A stretch of DNA of 64,000 bases from contig NZ_JODS01000005.1 in assembly GCF_000718025.1 (NCBI RefSeq), positions 248,001 to 312,000 of the forward strand, in the 5' to 3' direction. The position numbers were made by a program, and so were the translations under genes. This DNA comes from Kitasatospora purpeofusca. GTDB taxonomy: Bacteria; Actinomycetota; Actinomycetes; Streptomycetales; Streptomycetaceae. This document shows positions 49,202-57,906 of this stretch, one piece after another (position 1 is the first letter of the stretch; every line of letters begins with the position of its first letter). The notes under the pieces were generated by a model. It saw nothing but the letters and a program-made list of their open reading frames with translations. It searched no databases and had not been told where the DNA came from.

Positions 49202-50866
49202 GTGAGCATCCGCAGTATCCGCACCCTGCTGGCGGACGACCCGGCCGTCGGCGCCGGCAACGTCCTCACCCGCCGCATCGAACTCGGCCTCGGCCTCGAC
49301 GAGCCGCTGCTGACCTTCGACACCCCGGTGGACGAGCACGCCGCCTGGCAGCCGCTGACCCTCACCGAGCTGGACCGCGCCGTCCGGGCCCGGGCCGCCG
49401 CCCTGCACGCCCTCGGCATCGGCCGCCGCGACCCGGTGGTGGTGTACGCCGGCGACGCCGCCGACCAGGTCCTCGCCTTCCTCGCGCTGGCCCGGATCGG
49501 CGCCATCCCCGCGCTGCTCAACCCGAACCTGGACGGCGAGCGGGCCGCCCGCTACATCGCCAAGCTCGGCCCGGTCGGCGTCCTCGCCGACCCGCCGCAC
49601 CTGGCCGCGCTGGCCGGCCACGAGACCGGCGCCCCCGCGCTGCCGGAGATCGCGACGCTGGGCGCCGGCGACCCCGCGGCCGCCCCCGCGCCCTACCGGC
49701 ACTCGGCCGACGACCCGGTGGCGATCACCCACTCCTCCGGCACCACCGGACTGCCCAAGGCCGTGGTCCACTCGCACGCGAGCCTCTACGCGGCGATCCG
49801 CCACCGCGCCCGGCTGCCCCGCCCGCAGGGGCAGGAGCGGATGCTCAGCGCGCTGCCCGCCCCGCACGCCGCCACCCTGATCGCGGTCAACCTCTCGCTC
49901 GCCTCGCACACCCAGCTCGCCGTCCTCTCCAGCCAGTCCGGCGCCGGTGTGCTGGACGCGATCGAGCAGTGGCGCCCCAGCGGCGTGGTCGGCTTCGCCG
50001 CCACCTGGGCCGAGCTCGCCCACCACGACCTCACCGCACGGCAGTTGGACTCCGTCGCACTCTGGTGGAACACCGGCGACTGCGCCCACGAGGTGCACAT
50101 CCGCCGCCTGGTCGCCGCCGGCAGTCGCGAGTCGGTCACCCGCGAGGGCCGGGTCCGGGTGCCGGGATCGCTGTTCGTGGACGGCCTCGGCTCCACCGAG
50201 ATGGGCCACTCGCACTTCTTCATCACCCACGGCCCCGGCACCGAGCGCTACGGCCGCTGCGTCGGCCGCCCGCACGCCTTCGTCGACTGCGAGCTGGTCG
50301 GCCCGGACGGCGAGCCGCTCGGCCCCGGCGAGGTCGGCGAACTCGCCACCACCTCACCGACCCTGGCGCTCGGCTACTGGAACGACTCGGCCACCACCTA
50401 CCGCACCCGGCTGCGCGGCCGCTTCCTCACCGGCGACCTCATGTACCGGGACGAGGAGGGCTACTACTACCACGTCGACCGGGCCGTCGACTCGGTCGAA
50501 CTCGGCGACGGCAAGCGGCTGTTCACCGCCATGTCGGAGGAGAGGGTGCTGGCCGCCCACCCCGACGTGCTGGACTGCACCGTGGTCGCGGTGCGCGACG
50601 GCGACCGGGTGGTCACCGATGTGCTGCTGGTCCTCGCTGCCGACGCCGACCCGGACGCCGACCGCACCGAGGCCGTCACCGCGGCCCTGGACGAGGCCGC
50701 CGCGGCCACCGTCCGCCAGGTGCTCGTGGTCTCCGGGGACGACATCCCGCTCGGCCCGACCGGCAAGGTGCGCAAGGTGCTGCTGCGGCAGCGCTACCTC
50801 GACTCGGTCGCCGCCGTCCCCGTCACCGCAGCCGCTGCCGCCGCCGCGCCGGTGGCCGCCCGATGA
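49202..50866 (+). CDS. Acyl-AMP ligase (ANL family), second of two
   Basis: A 554-residue adenylating enzyme with ITHSSGTTGLPKAVV (phosphate loop), FVDGLGSTEMGHSHFF, GDLMYRDEEGYYYHVDR and C-terminal IPLGPTGKVRKVLLR. The GDLMYRDEEGYYY region is like acyl-ligase rather than NRPS A domains. The C-terminal Ala/Val-rich tail overlaps the next ketosynthase start. The upstream 219-base spacer holds imperfect repeats of a CAGCACGAACCC type (about 49001-49080). The substrate may be an aromatic acid such as 4-hydroxybenzoate, but this is a guess. Confidence 0.88.
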   Translation: MSIRSIRTLLADDPAVGAGNVLTRRIELGLGLDEPLLTFDTPVDEHAAWQPLTLTELDRAVRARAAALHALGIGRRDPVVVYAGDAADQVLAFLALARIGAIPALLNPNLDGERAARYIAKLGPVGVLADPPHLAALAGHETGAPALPEIATLGAGDPAAAPAPYRHSADDPVAITHSSGTTGLPKAVVHSHASLYAAIRHRARLPRPQGQERMLSALPAPHAATLIAVNLSLASHTQLAVLSSQSGAGVLDAIEQWRPSGVVGFAATWAELAHHDLTARQLDSVALWWNTGDCAHEVHIRRLVAAGSRESVTREGRVRVPGSLFVDGLGSTEMGHSHFFITHGPGTERYGRCVGRPHAFVDCELVGPDGEPLGPGEVGELATTSPTLALGYWNDSATTYRTRLRGRFLTGDLMYRDEEGYYYHVDRAVDSVELGDGKRLFTAMSEERVLAAHPDVLDCTVVAVRDGDRVVTDVLLVLAADADPDADRTEAVTAALDEAAAATVRQVLVVSGDDIPLGPTGKVRKVLLRQRYLDSVAAVPVTAAAAAAAPVAAR

Positions 50867-52125
50867 GCGCCGCCCGCCGCCCGGGCGCCGTGGTCACCGG
50901 CATCGGCCTGGTCACCCCGCTCGGCCGCAAGCCCGCCGAGGTCTTCGAGGCCCTCACCGCCGGCCGCTCCGGCATCCGCGCCGTCCCCGAGGGCCACGCC
51001 GCCCACGGCTGGCTGAACGCCGCCGGCATCGCCCCGGCGATCGACGGCCGCGAGGTGCTGCCGCCCACCGAGACCCGCTGCGTGGACCGGTTCGTGCTGC
51101 TCGCGCTGGCCGCCGCCGACGACGCCCTCGCCGACGCCGGCCTGGTCGTCGGCCGCGACGCCGACCCGCACCGCACCGCCGTGGTCCTGGCCACCGGCGG
51201 CGGCGGACTGGAGACCTTCGAGCAGCAGTCGCAACGCCGGACCGAACGCGGCCGCCCCGGCGTCAGCCCGTACCTGCTGCCCGGCATGCTCTCCAACATG
51301 GCCACCGCCCGGATCGCCATCAAGCACGGCATCCGCGGCTTCAGCACGGCCATCGTCACCGCCTGCGCGGCCGGCGCCCAGGCCGTCGCCGAGGGCCTGC
51401 GCCTGATCCGCTCCGGCGACGCGGACGTGGTGGTGTGCGGCGGCACCGAATCCTCCCTGCACCCCACCATCGCCGCCGCCTTCACCAACGCCCGTGCCCT
51501 GGCGTCCGGTTGGGACGACCCATCGCAGGCGAGCCGGCCGTTCGACAGCCGCCGCAACGGCTTCGTGCTGGGCGAGGGCAGCGCCGTCCTGATCCTGGAG
51601 AGCCGCGAGCACGCCGCCGCCCGCGGCGCCGCCGGCTACGCCGAGCTCACCGGCTGGGGCGCCTCCACCGACGCGCACCACCCGACCATGCCGCGCCCCG
51701 ACGGCGCGGGCGCCGCCGACGCGATGCGCTCCGCCCTCGCCAACGCGGGCCTGGCCCCGGCCGACATCGGCTACGTCAACGCCCACGGCACCGGCACCAA
51801 GCTCGGCGACGTCGCCGAGACCGCCGCCCTGCGGTCGGTCTTCGGCGGACACACCCCCGCGGTCAGCTCGACCAAGGGGGCCACCGGTCATCTACTGGGC
51901 GCCGCAGGCGCGTTGGAGGCAGCGGTCACCGCCCTGGCGGTGGCCCGGGGGACGCTGCCACCGACCGTCAACCTCACCGAGCCGGACCCGGCCTGCGACC
52001 TGGACCACGTCCGGGGCGCCGCCCGTACCGGCCCGCTCACCGCGGCCCTGAGCAACGCCTTCGCCTTCGGCGGGCACAACCTCAGCCTGGTCTTCGAGCC
52101 CGCCTCCACCCCGTCCCTCCGCTGA
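50863..52125 (+). CDS. FabF-like ketosynthase (complete triad)
   Basis: A 420-residue KAS I/II enzyme with C168 (VTACAAGAQAV), H308 (NAHGTGT), K338 and H343 (STKGATGHLLGAAG). It should catalyse decarboxylative Claisen condensation on the cluster carriers. No ketoreductase or dehydratase gene accompanies it in the window, so the beta-keto group would stay, be processed by fatty-acid enzymes, or by genes outside. ATGA overlap with the ligase gene. Confidence 0.92.
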   Translation: MSAARRPGAVVTGIGLVTPLGRKPAEVFEALTAGRSGIRAVPEGHAAHGWLNAAGIAPAIDGREVLPPTETRCVDRFVLLALAAADDALADAGLVVGRDADPHRTAVVLATGGGGLETFEQQSQRRTERGRPGVSPYLLPGMLSNMATARIAIKHGIRGFSTAIVTACAAGAQAVAEGLRLIRSGDADVVVCGGTESSLHPTIAAAFTNARALASGWDDPSQASRPFDSRRNGFVLGEGSAVLILESREHAAARGAAGYAELTGWGASTDAHHPTMPRPDGAGAADAMRSALANAGLAPADIGYVNAHGTGTKLGDVAETAALRSVFGGHTPAVSSTKGATGHLLGAAGALEAAVTALAVARGTLPPTVNLTEPDPACDLDHVRGAARTGPLTAALSNAFAFGGHNLSLVFEPASTPSLR

Positions 52126-52201
52126 CGCCGCCCTGCAGCGCCGCAGCGCGGACACCCGTGCCAGGCCACTCGTCAACTCGCGATCCCCCGGGGAGATCCC
52201 G

Positions 52202-53215
52202 TTGTCCATCCAGTCCATAGCCCACGTCGAGTACCACAGCGCCGACGCCGACGCCACCGCGGCGGGGCTCTGCGCCGACTACGGCTTCACCGCCGTCCCG
52301 CCCGAGCCGGAACAGCTCGCCGCGGCCGAGTCCGCGCAGGCCCGCACCGTCCTGGTGCGCCAGGGCAGCATCAAGTTCCTGCTGCGCTCCGCCGCCGACC
52401 CCGCGCACCCGGTGGCCCGCTACGCCGCCCGGCACGGCGAGGGCGTCGCCGCCCTCGCGCTGTCCTGCCCCGACCCGCAGGCCGCCCTCGACCGCGCCGA
52501 GCGGCACGGCGCCCGCGTCCTGGACCGGGCCGGCGGACTGGTGGCCGGCTTCGGCGACACCGCCCTGCGCTTCGTCCCCGAGGCGCCGGCCGCGGCCGAG
52601 CCGGACGGGGCCGGACCGCCGCTGCTGGACGCCCTCGACCACGCCGCGATCTGCCTGCCGGCCGGCCAACTGGCGGACGCGGTGCGCTTCTGCGAGGCCG
52701 CGCTCGGCATGCACCGGATCTTCGGCGAGTACATCGAGGTCGGCGAGCAGGCCATGGACTCCAGCGTGGTGCAGAGCGCCTCCGGCGAGGTCACCTTCAC
52801 CCTGATCGAGCCCGACACCAGCCGCCGGGCCGGCCAGATCGACACCTTCCTCGCCGACCACGACGGCGCGGGCGTCCAGCACCTCGCCTTCCGCACCGGG
52901 GACATCGCCACCGCCGTGCGCGGCGCCCGCGAGCGCGGCGTGGCGTTCCTGACCACCCCCGGCACCTACTACGACGCGCTCGCCGAGCGGCTCGGCGCCA
53001 CCGCCATCCCGGTCGAGACCCTGCGCGAGCTGGACGTCCTGGTGGACCAGGACCACGGCGGGCAACTGTTCCAGATCTTCGCCCGGTCCACCCACCCCCG
53101 CCGGACGTACTTCGTGGAGCTGATCGAGCGCCAGGGCGCCGGCACCTTCGGCACCGCCAACATCAAGGCCCTGTACGAGGCCGTCGAACGGCAGCGCGCC
53201 GCCGCCTCCGTCTGA
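52202..53215 (+). CDS. hmaS: 4-hydroxymandelate synthase
   Basis: A 337-residue two-domain VOC dioxygenase. Iron ligands are H147 (DHAAICLP), H227 (GVQHLAF) and E306 (FVELIER). MDSSVVQSASGEVTFTLIEPD and FGTANIKALYEAVE read like HmaS rather than housekeeping HPPD. It would convert 4-hydroxyphenylpyruvate to 4-hydroxymandelate, the first committed step to hydroxyphenylglycine; the following two enzymes are encoded at 43736 and 40429. The TTG start follows GGGGAG. Confidence 0.88.
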   Translation: MSIQSIAHVEYHSADADATAAGLCADYGFTAVPPEPEQLAAAESAQARTVLVRQGSIKFLLRSAADPAHPVARYAARHGEGVAALALSCPDPQAALDRAERHGARVLDRAGGLVAGFGDTALRFVPEAPAAAEPDGAGPPLLDALDHAAICLPAGQLADAVRFCEAALGMHRIFGEYIEVGEQAMDSSVVQSASGEVTFTLIEPDTSRRAGQIDTFLADHDGAGVQHLAFRTGDIATAVRGARERGVAFLTTPGTYYDALAERLGATAIPVETLRELDVLVDQDHGGQLFQIFARSTHPRRTYFVELIERQGAGTFGTANIKALYEAVERQRAAASV

Positions 53216-53252
53216 GTCCACCCGCACCGCCCGAAGAGGAGGCCCGACCCCC

Positions 53253-54167
53253 ATGACCACCGCACCCGAGTTCCACCTCACCGAGGCCGAACGCGCCCTG
53301 CTGCCCACCCCCGAGGAGGTGGCCGGCTACCTGGAGCACGGCTGGTACCTGTCCCGCCGGCTGTTCAGCGACGAGGAGCTGGACACCCTCCAGGCCGCCA
53401 CCGAGCACTACTACACCGGCCACCGCGACCGCACCCTGCCGGTCCGCCCGCCGCGGCTGGCCTCCTGGTCGGCCGCGGACGGCCCGGTCCAGCGGCACAA
53501 CGACTACGTGCACTACGAGAGCGACGCGATCGGCGCGATCCTGCGCAAGCCGCTGCTCGGCGCCGTCGCCGCGCTCCTCGCCGAGGCGGAGGAGGTCCGG
53601 GTCTTCCAGGCCACCCTGATCTACAAGCCCCCGGTGCCGGGCGAGCCCAGCAACCACGTGCCGTGGCACTTCGACAAGCACTACTGGCAGACCTCCTCCT
53701 CGGACCGGATGCTGACCGCCTTCCTGCCGTTCCACGACTGCAGCGAGGAGAACGGCACCATCACCATGGTCGACGGCAGCCACCGGTGGAAGGAGCTTCC
53801 CTCCGGGGAGGACTCCACCCGGCACTTCGCCGAGCGCGACAACTCCGAGCTGGACGCCATCCTGGACGCCAACGCGGAGTACAACGGCACCGAGGTCCGC
53901 AAGGTCCCGATGGTCATCCCGCGCGGGCACGTCAGCTTCCACCACTGCCGCACCTACCACGGCAGCGGCCCCAACCTGGCCTCCTACCCGCGCCGGGCGG
54001 TCTCGCTGCACCTCCAGGACGGCGGCAACGCGTACCAGGCCGCCACCCGTCCGGACGGCGGGCCGGTGGTCTACAACCACGACGTGCTGGTCCGCCGCAC
54101 CCCCGACGGCCGGCCCGACTACGCCGACCCGGACTACTGCCCGACCGTCTGGCGGGGAGCGCTGTGA
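53253..54167 (+). CDS. PhyH-family Fe(II)/2-oxoglutarate dioxygenase
   Basis: A 304-residue phytanoyl-CoA-dioxygenase-like enzyme: HxD at H139/D141 in VPWHFDKHYWQ, distal H236 in TYHGSGPN and the 2-oxoglutarate arginine in SYPRRAVSLHL. It likely hydroxylates a cluster intermediate, perhaps an acyl or aminoacyl chain. GAGGAGG precedes the ATG. GTGA overlap with the E1 alpha gene. Confidence 0.9.
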   Translation: MTTAPEFHLTEAERALLPTPEEVAGYLEHGWYLSRRLFSDEELDTLQAATEHYYTGHRDRTLPVRPPRLASWSAADGPVQRHNDYVHYESDAIGAILRKPLLGAVAALLAEAEEVRVFQATLIYKPPVPGEPSNHVPWHFDKHYWQTSSSDRMLTAFLPFHDCSEENGTITMVDGSHRWKELPSGEDSTRHFAERDNSELDAILDANAEYNGTEVRKVPMVIPRGHVSFHHCRTYHGSGPNLASYPRRAVSLHLQDGGNAYQAATRPDGGPVVYNHDVLVRRTPDGRPDYADPDYCPTVWRGAL

Positions 54168-55264
54168 CGCCTGGGGCACCCGCCGGCACCGCGCCCGCCG
54201 ACAGCGCGCCCGCCGATACCGCGCCTGTCGACACCGCACCGGCCGGCACCGCACCGGACACCTCGCCCGCCGACGCCCCGCCCGCCGTGGCGGCGCTCGA
54301 CACGCCCGAGCGGCGGTACCGGATGCTGCGGCTGATCCGCTCCTTCGAGGAGCGGGCCCTCGGCCTGGTCAAGTCCGGGGTGATCACCGGCGGCATCCAC
54401 CCCTACATCGGGCAGGAGGCCGTCGCGGTCGGCGTCTGCGCCGCGCTCGGCCCCGCCGACCGGCTCGCCTCCACCCACCGCGGCCACGGCCACGTCCTGG
54501 CCCGGGGCCTCGACCCGGCCCGGATGCTGGCCGAACTCGCCGGGCGGGTCGGCGGGTCCAACCGGGGCCGGGGCGGCTCGATGCACGCCGCCGACCTGCG
54601 GCTGGGCATCCTCGGCGCCAACGGCATCGTCGGCGCCGGCGCCCCGATCGCGGTCGGCGCCGCCTGGGCCGACCGGCAGGCCGGCTCGGACGCGGTCGCG
54701 GTGGCGTTCTTCGGCGACGGCGCGCTCAACCAGGGCGTGCTGCTGGAGTCGCTCAACCTGGCCGCGATGTGGCGGCTGCCGGTGCTCTTCGTCTGCGAGA
54801 ACAACGGCTACGCCACCACCCTGCCGGCCGGCACCGCGGTCGCGGGCAGCGCGGTCGGCCGGGCCGCCGCCTTCGGCATCCCGGCCACCGAGGTCGACGG
54901 CATGGACACCGAGGCGGTGCGGGCCGCCGCCGAGGAGGCCGTCGCCCGGGCCCGGAACGGCGGCGGTCCCGCGTTCCTGGAATGCCGCACCTACCGGTTC
55001 GAGGGCCACCACACCATGGAACGGCTGATGAAGCTGCACTACCGCACCCCCGAGGAGGTGGCCGCCTGGCGCGAACGCGACCCGCTCCCCCGGGCCGCCG
55101 CCGCGATCGGCGCCGGGCGCGCCGCCGCCCTGGACGCCGAGGTCGACGCCCGGCTCGCGGCGGCCGAGGAGTTCGCGCTCGCCTCGCCGCACCCCGACCC
55201 GGCCGGCGCCGCCGACCACCTGTACGCCTCCGGCCTGCGGCCCCGGGCGGGGGCGGTCGCATGA
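54164..55264 (+). CDS. 2-oxoacid dehydrogenase E1 alpha subunit
   Basis: A 366-residue thiamine-diphosphate enzyme subunit with GDGALNQG ... CENNGYA (TPP motif), GGIHPYIGQEAVAVG and GRGGSMH. Residues 1-45 are a low-complexity Ala/Pro/Thr/Asp tail unlike normal E1 proteins. With the beta subunit it would decarboxylate a 2-oxo acid. No E2 or E3 gene is present nearby. It could supply an acyl starter, for example from 4-hydroxybenzoylformate or a branched keto acid, in the manner of PglB/PglC in phenylglycine pathways. Confidence 0.88.
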   Translation: MTPGAPAGTAPADSAPADTAPVDTAPAGTAPDTSPADAPPAVAALDTPERRYRMLRLIRSFEERALGLVKSGVITGGIHPYIGQEAVAVGVCAALGPADRLASTHRGHGHVLARGLDPARMLAELAGRVGGSNRGRGGSMHAADLRLGILGANGIVGAGAPIAVGAAWADRQAGSDAVAVAFFGDGALNQGVLLESLNLAAMWRLPVLFVCENNGYATTLPAGTAVAGSAVGRAAAFGIPATEVDGMDTEAVRAAAEEAVARARNGGGPAFLECRTYRFEGHHTMERLMKLHYRTPEEVAAWRERDPLPRAAAAIGAGRAAALDAEVDARLAAAEEFALASPHPDPAGAADHLYASGLRPRAGAVA

Positions 55265-56220
55265 GACTGTCGTACACCAAGGCGCTCAACCGGGCGCTGG
55301 CCGACGAGTTGGACACCGACCCCGCGGTCTGCGTGTTCGGCGAGGACATCGGCGCCGGGATGGCCGGGCCCACGCTCGGACTGCTGGACCGGTTCGGGTC
55401 GGAGCGGATCGTCGACACCCCGCTCTCCGAGCAGGCGTTCACCGCGATGGCGGTCGGCGCGGCACTGGCCGGGCGGCGGCCGGTGCTGGAGTTCCAGATC
55501 CCGTCCCTGCTGTTCCTGGTCTTCGAGCAACTCGTCAACCAGGCACACAAGTTCTCGCTGATGAGCGGCGGGCAGTCGGGCGTCCCGCTCACCTGCCTGG
55601 TCCCCGGCTCCGGCTCGCGGAGCGGCTGGGCGGGCCAGCACTCGGACCACCCCTACAGCCTGTTCGCGCACTCGGGGGTGAAGACCGTCGTCCCGGCCAC
55701 GCCGACCGACGCCTACGGGCTGCTCCGCTCGGCGATCCAGGACCCGGACCCGGTGGTGGTGTTCGCCCCGGCCGCCGCGCTGCCGGTCCGCGAGACCGTC
55801 ACCTGGGACCTCGCCCCGGTGCCGCTCGGCCGGGCCCGGGTGCACCGCGCCGGCACCGACGTCACCCTGGTGGCCGTCGGGCACCTGGTGCACGACGCGC
55901 TGGCGGTGGCCGAGGAACTCGCCGGCGAGATCTCGGTCGAGGTGTTCGACCCGCGCACGCTGTACCCGTTCGACTGGGCCGCGCTGGGCGAGTCGCTGGA
56001 GCGCACCGGGCGCCTGGTGGTGATCGACGACTCCAACCGCAGCTGCGGGATCGGCGCGGAGGTACTGGCCACCGCCGCCGAGGAGTTCCGGCTCATCGCC
56101 CCGCCCCGCCGGATCACCCGGCCGGACGGCACGGTACTGCCGTTCGCCCCCGAGCTGGACCGGGCGCTGCAGCCCGACCGGGAGCAGCTGCGGCACGCGC
56201 TGCGCGCCGTCATGAAGTAG
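55261..56220 (+). CDS. 2-oxoacid dehydrogenase E1 beta subunit
   Basis: A 319-residue transketolase-type subunit: VFGEDIG, RIVDTPLSEQAFTAMAVGAALAGRRPVLE, WAGQHSDHPYSLFAH and EVFDPRTLYPFDW. It completes an alpha2-beta2 E1 with the preceding gene (ATGA overlap). It is the last gene of the plus-strand block, followed by a hairpin. Confidence 0.92.
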   Translation: MRLSYTKALNRALADELDTDPAVCVFGEDIGAGMAGPTLGLLDRFGSERIVDTPLSEQAFTAMAVGAALAGRRPVLEFQIPSLLFLVFEQLVNQAHKFSLMSGGQSGVPLTCLVPGSGSRSGWAGQHSDHPYSLFAHSGVKTVVPATPTDAYGLLRSAIQDPDPVVVFAPAAALPVRETVTWDLAPVPLGRARVHRAGTDVTLVAVGHLVHDALAVAEELAGEISVEVFDPRTLYPFDWAALGESLERTGRLVVIDDSNRSCGIGAEVLATAAEEFRLIAPPRRITRPDGTVLPFAPELDRALQPDREQLRHALRAVMK

Positions 56221-56250
56221 ATCCCGCGCTCACCGAGTATCGAGCACCCT

Positions 56251-56279
56251 CCGGGGGCGGCCGCCGAGGCCGCCCCCGG
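56251..56279. terminator. Bidirectional hairpin after E1 beta
   Basis: Perfect 12-base arms CCGGGGGCGGCC / GGCCGCCCCCGG with a GCCGA loop, between convergent stops at 56220 and 56287. Confidence 0.8.
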
Positions 56280-56286
56280 TCGGCGT

Positions 56287-57645
56287 TCAGAGCACCTTGG
56301 GCACGGCCGCGAGCAGCGCCGGGAGCCGGTCCGACGGGTCCCGGTAGCGGTGCAGGGCCGCCCGGCCGTCCGTCCCGCGCAGCCGTGCGGCCAGCCGGGC
56401 CGGGACCACCAGCGTGGTGAGGATCCCGGTGCCGCCGAAGCCCTCCACGCTCCACGAGACCCACGGCAGCGGGTAGTTGGCGGTCGGGCTGAAGAACACC
56501 GGCCGCTGCCCCTGGAAGCTGGCGTCGTAGAGGCCGAAGCGGCTCCAGTTGGAGAAGCTGAACCGGCGGTGCTGCGGGTCGAAGCCGAGCGGCACGCAGC
56601 CGGCCAGCCCGGGGCGGCCCAGCTCGGCCAGGAAGCGGAGGTTGGAGCGCAGGTTGAGGTGCTCCTCCGCGTAGTCCCGCACGGCGGTGCGCAGCGCCCC
56701 GGCGAGGGCACCGGGTCCGTCGGCGGGCGTGTACGGCAGGTGGATGTCGCCGAGCAGGTTGCCGATCAGCGCGTCCGGCAGGCCGAGCGGGCGCCGGACG
56801 TTAACCGGGACGGTGAGCCAGCGGGTCTCCGGGTCGTTGTCCAACTCCCTGACGGTGTGCACGACATGGGCGCAGACGGCATCGCCGGCGGAGACCTTGT
56901 ACCCGACCGCCGCGCCGAACTCCTCGCGCATCCGGGCGATCTCGTCGTCCCCGAAGTAGAGCTGCACGGTCCGGTTGGCGCGCGGCCCGGCCGCCACCTC
57001 GCGGTCCAGGAGCAGGCGTTCGCTCTCCCCGGGCACCCGGAAGCCGGGGCGCCCGCTGTCCTCGGCGGGCAGCACCCGGTCGAGCAGCGCGTCCTGGTCC
57101 TCGACGAGTTCGGCCACCGGCAGTTCCTCGCCCTCGACCGCCGCCGACCAGGCGCGCAGCAGCAGGGCGAAGCTCTGCAGATCGCCGATCGCGTGGTGCC
57201 AGGAGCAGCCGAGCACGGTGCCGCCGTCGCCGGTGCGGGTGACCCGGACGCCGAACAGCGGCCCGTCGCCGGTCCGGGCGGCCCGGGCGTCCAGCGGGTC
57301 GACGTGCTGCGCGCCGGGCGCGGTGACCCGGCCCATCGACTCGGCGAGGGTGCCGTCGACCCGGTAACTCACCATCGGCACACCGGAGTCGTCGCAGACG
57401 GCCTCCAACACCCCGTCGACGGTGCGCAGTCGGCCGGCGAACACCGGGACCCGCTCCAGCGCCCGGGCCAGCCCGGCGGCGAGGCGCTCCTCGTCCAGGG
57501 TCCGGTCGAAGAACAGCACGACCGAGACGGAGAGGTCGGCGAGCATGGTGTCGACGAGACCGCAGCGGAGCACCGTCCCGGGCGCGACGCCGGCTCTGAC
57601 CGTTCGGGTGTCGCGCAACTGCGGCCAGACGCTCAATGGATCCAT
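56287..57645 (-). CDS. BAHD-like acyltransferase
   Basis: A 452-residue protein of the condensation/BAHD superfamily: CSWHHAIGDLQSF holds the catalytic H151 and D155 (HxxxD), and NWSRFGLYDASFQGQRPVFF lies where plant BAHD enzymes have DFGWG. GYKVSAGDAVCAHV and VNVRRPLGLPDALIGNLLG match the family. It probably acylates an alcohol or amine from an acyl-thioester donor. The ATG at 57645 has no strong ribosome binding site. A cluster-type palindrome lies about 90 bases upstream. Confidence 0.83.
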   Translation of the reverse strand: MDPLSVWPQLRDTRTVRAGVAPGTVLRCGLVDTMLADLSVSVVLFFDRTLDEERLAAGLARALERVPVFAGRLRTVDGVLEAVCDDSGVPMVSYRVDGTLAESMGRVTAPGAQHVDPLDARAARTGDGPLFGVRVTRTGDGGTVLGCSWHHAIGDLQSFALLLRAWSAAVEGEELPVAELVEDQDALLDRVLPAEDSGRPGFRVPGESERLLLDREVAAGPRANRTVQLYFGDDEIARMREEFGAAVGYKVSAGDAVCAHVVHTVRELDNDPETRWLTVPVNVRRPLGLPDALIGNLLGDIHLPYTPADGPGALAGALRTAVRDYAEEHLNLRSNLRFLAELGRPGLAGCVPLGFDPQHRRFSFSNWSRFGLYDASFQGQRPVFFSPTANYPLPWVSWSVEGFGGTGILTTLVVPARLAARLRGTDGRAALHRYRDPSDRLPALLAAVPKVL

Positions 57646-57733
57646 CCCGGGGCTCGCGTGGCGTGTCGTACGGAGGGCCCCGACGACCGTACAGATCTCC
57701 CCGAACGATAGGGCAGTACCCAGGCGGCAATCC

Positions 57734-57749
57734 AGTGGTCCAGTCCAAT
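57734..57749. promoter_or_regulatory. DasR-like element upstream of the acyltransferase
   Basis: Read on the minus strand, ATTGGACTGGACCACT matches 13 of 16 positions of ACTGGTCTAGACCACT. It lies in the divergent region between the acyltransferase and the FHA-ABC gene. Confidence 0.5.
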
Positions 57750-57833
57750 TGCCCGGCATCGGCCCGCCCGGCCGCTCCGCACCCTCCGTGACCGGTCCGG
57801 GCGGGCGCCGCCGCACGGGGTCACCGGGCGGGG

Positions 57834-57887
57834 CGACCGGGCCGCGCGGGCGCCGTCGGACTCGTCGACCGGGCCGCGCGGGCGCCG
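57834..57887. repeat. Perfect 22-base direct repeat upstream of the FHA-ABC gene
   Basis: The same 22 bases, beginning CGACCGGGCC, occur at 57834-57855 and 57866-57887, 32 bases apart (about three helical turns), just upstream of the -10 box. Confidence 0.75.
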
Positions 57888-57893
57888 CCCGAC

Positions 57894-57899
57894 TAGACT
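57894..57899 (+). promoter_or_regulatory. -10 box of the FHA-ABC gene, probable leaderless mRNA
   Basis: TAGACT ends 7 bases before the ATG at 57907, so transcription would start at or next to the ATG. No obvious -35 box; the upstream direct repeat may bind an activator. Confidence 0.45.
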
Positions 57900-57906
57900 C
57901 CGAAGC

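Noticed and set aside
52202..53215. Housekeeping 4-hydroxyphenylpyruvate dioxygenase
   Set aside because: The VVQSASG and FGTANIKALYEAVE segments and the presence of HmO and HpgT genes favour hydroxymandelate synthase.
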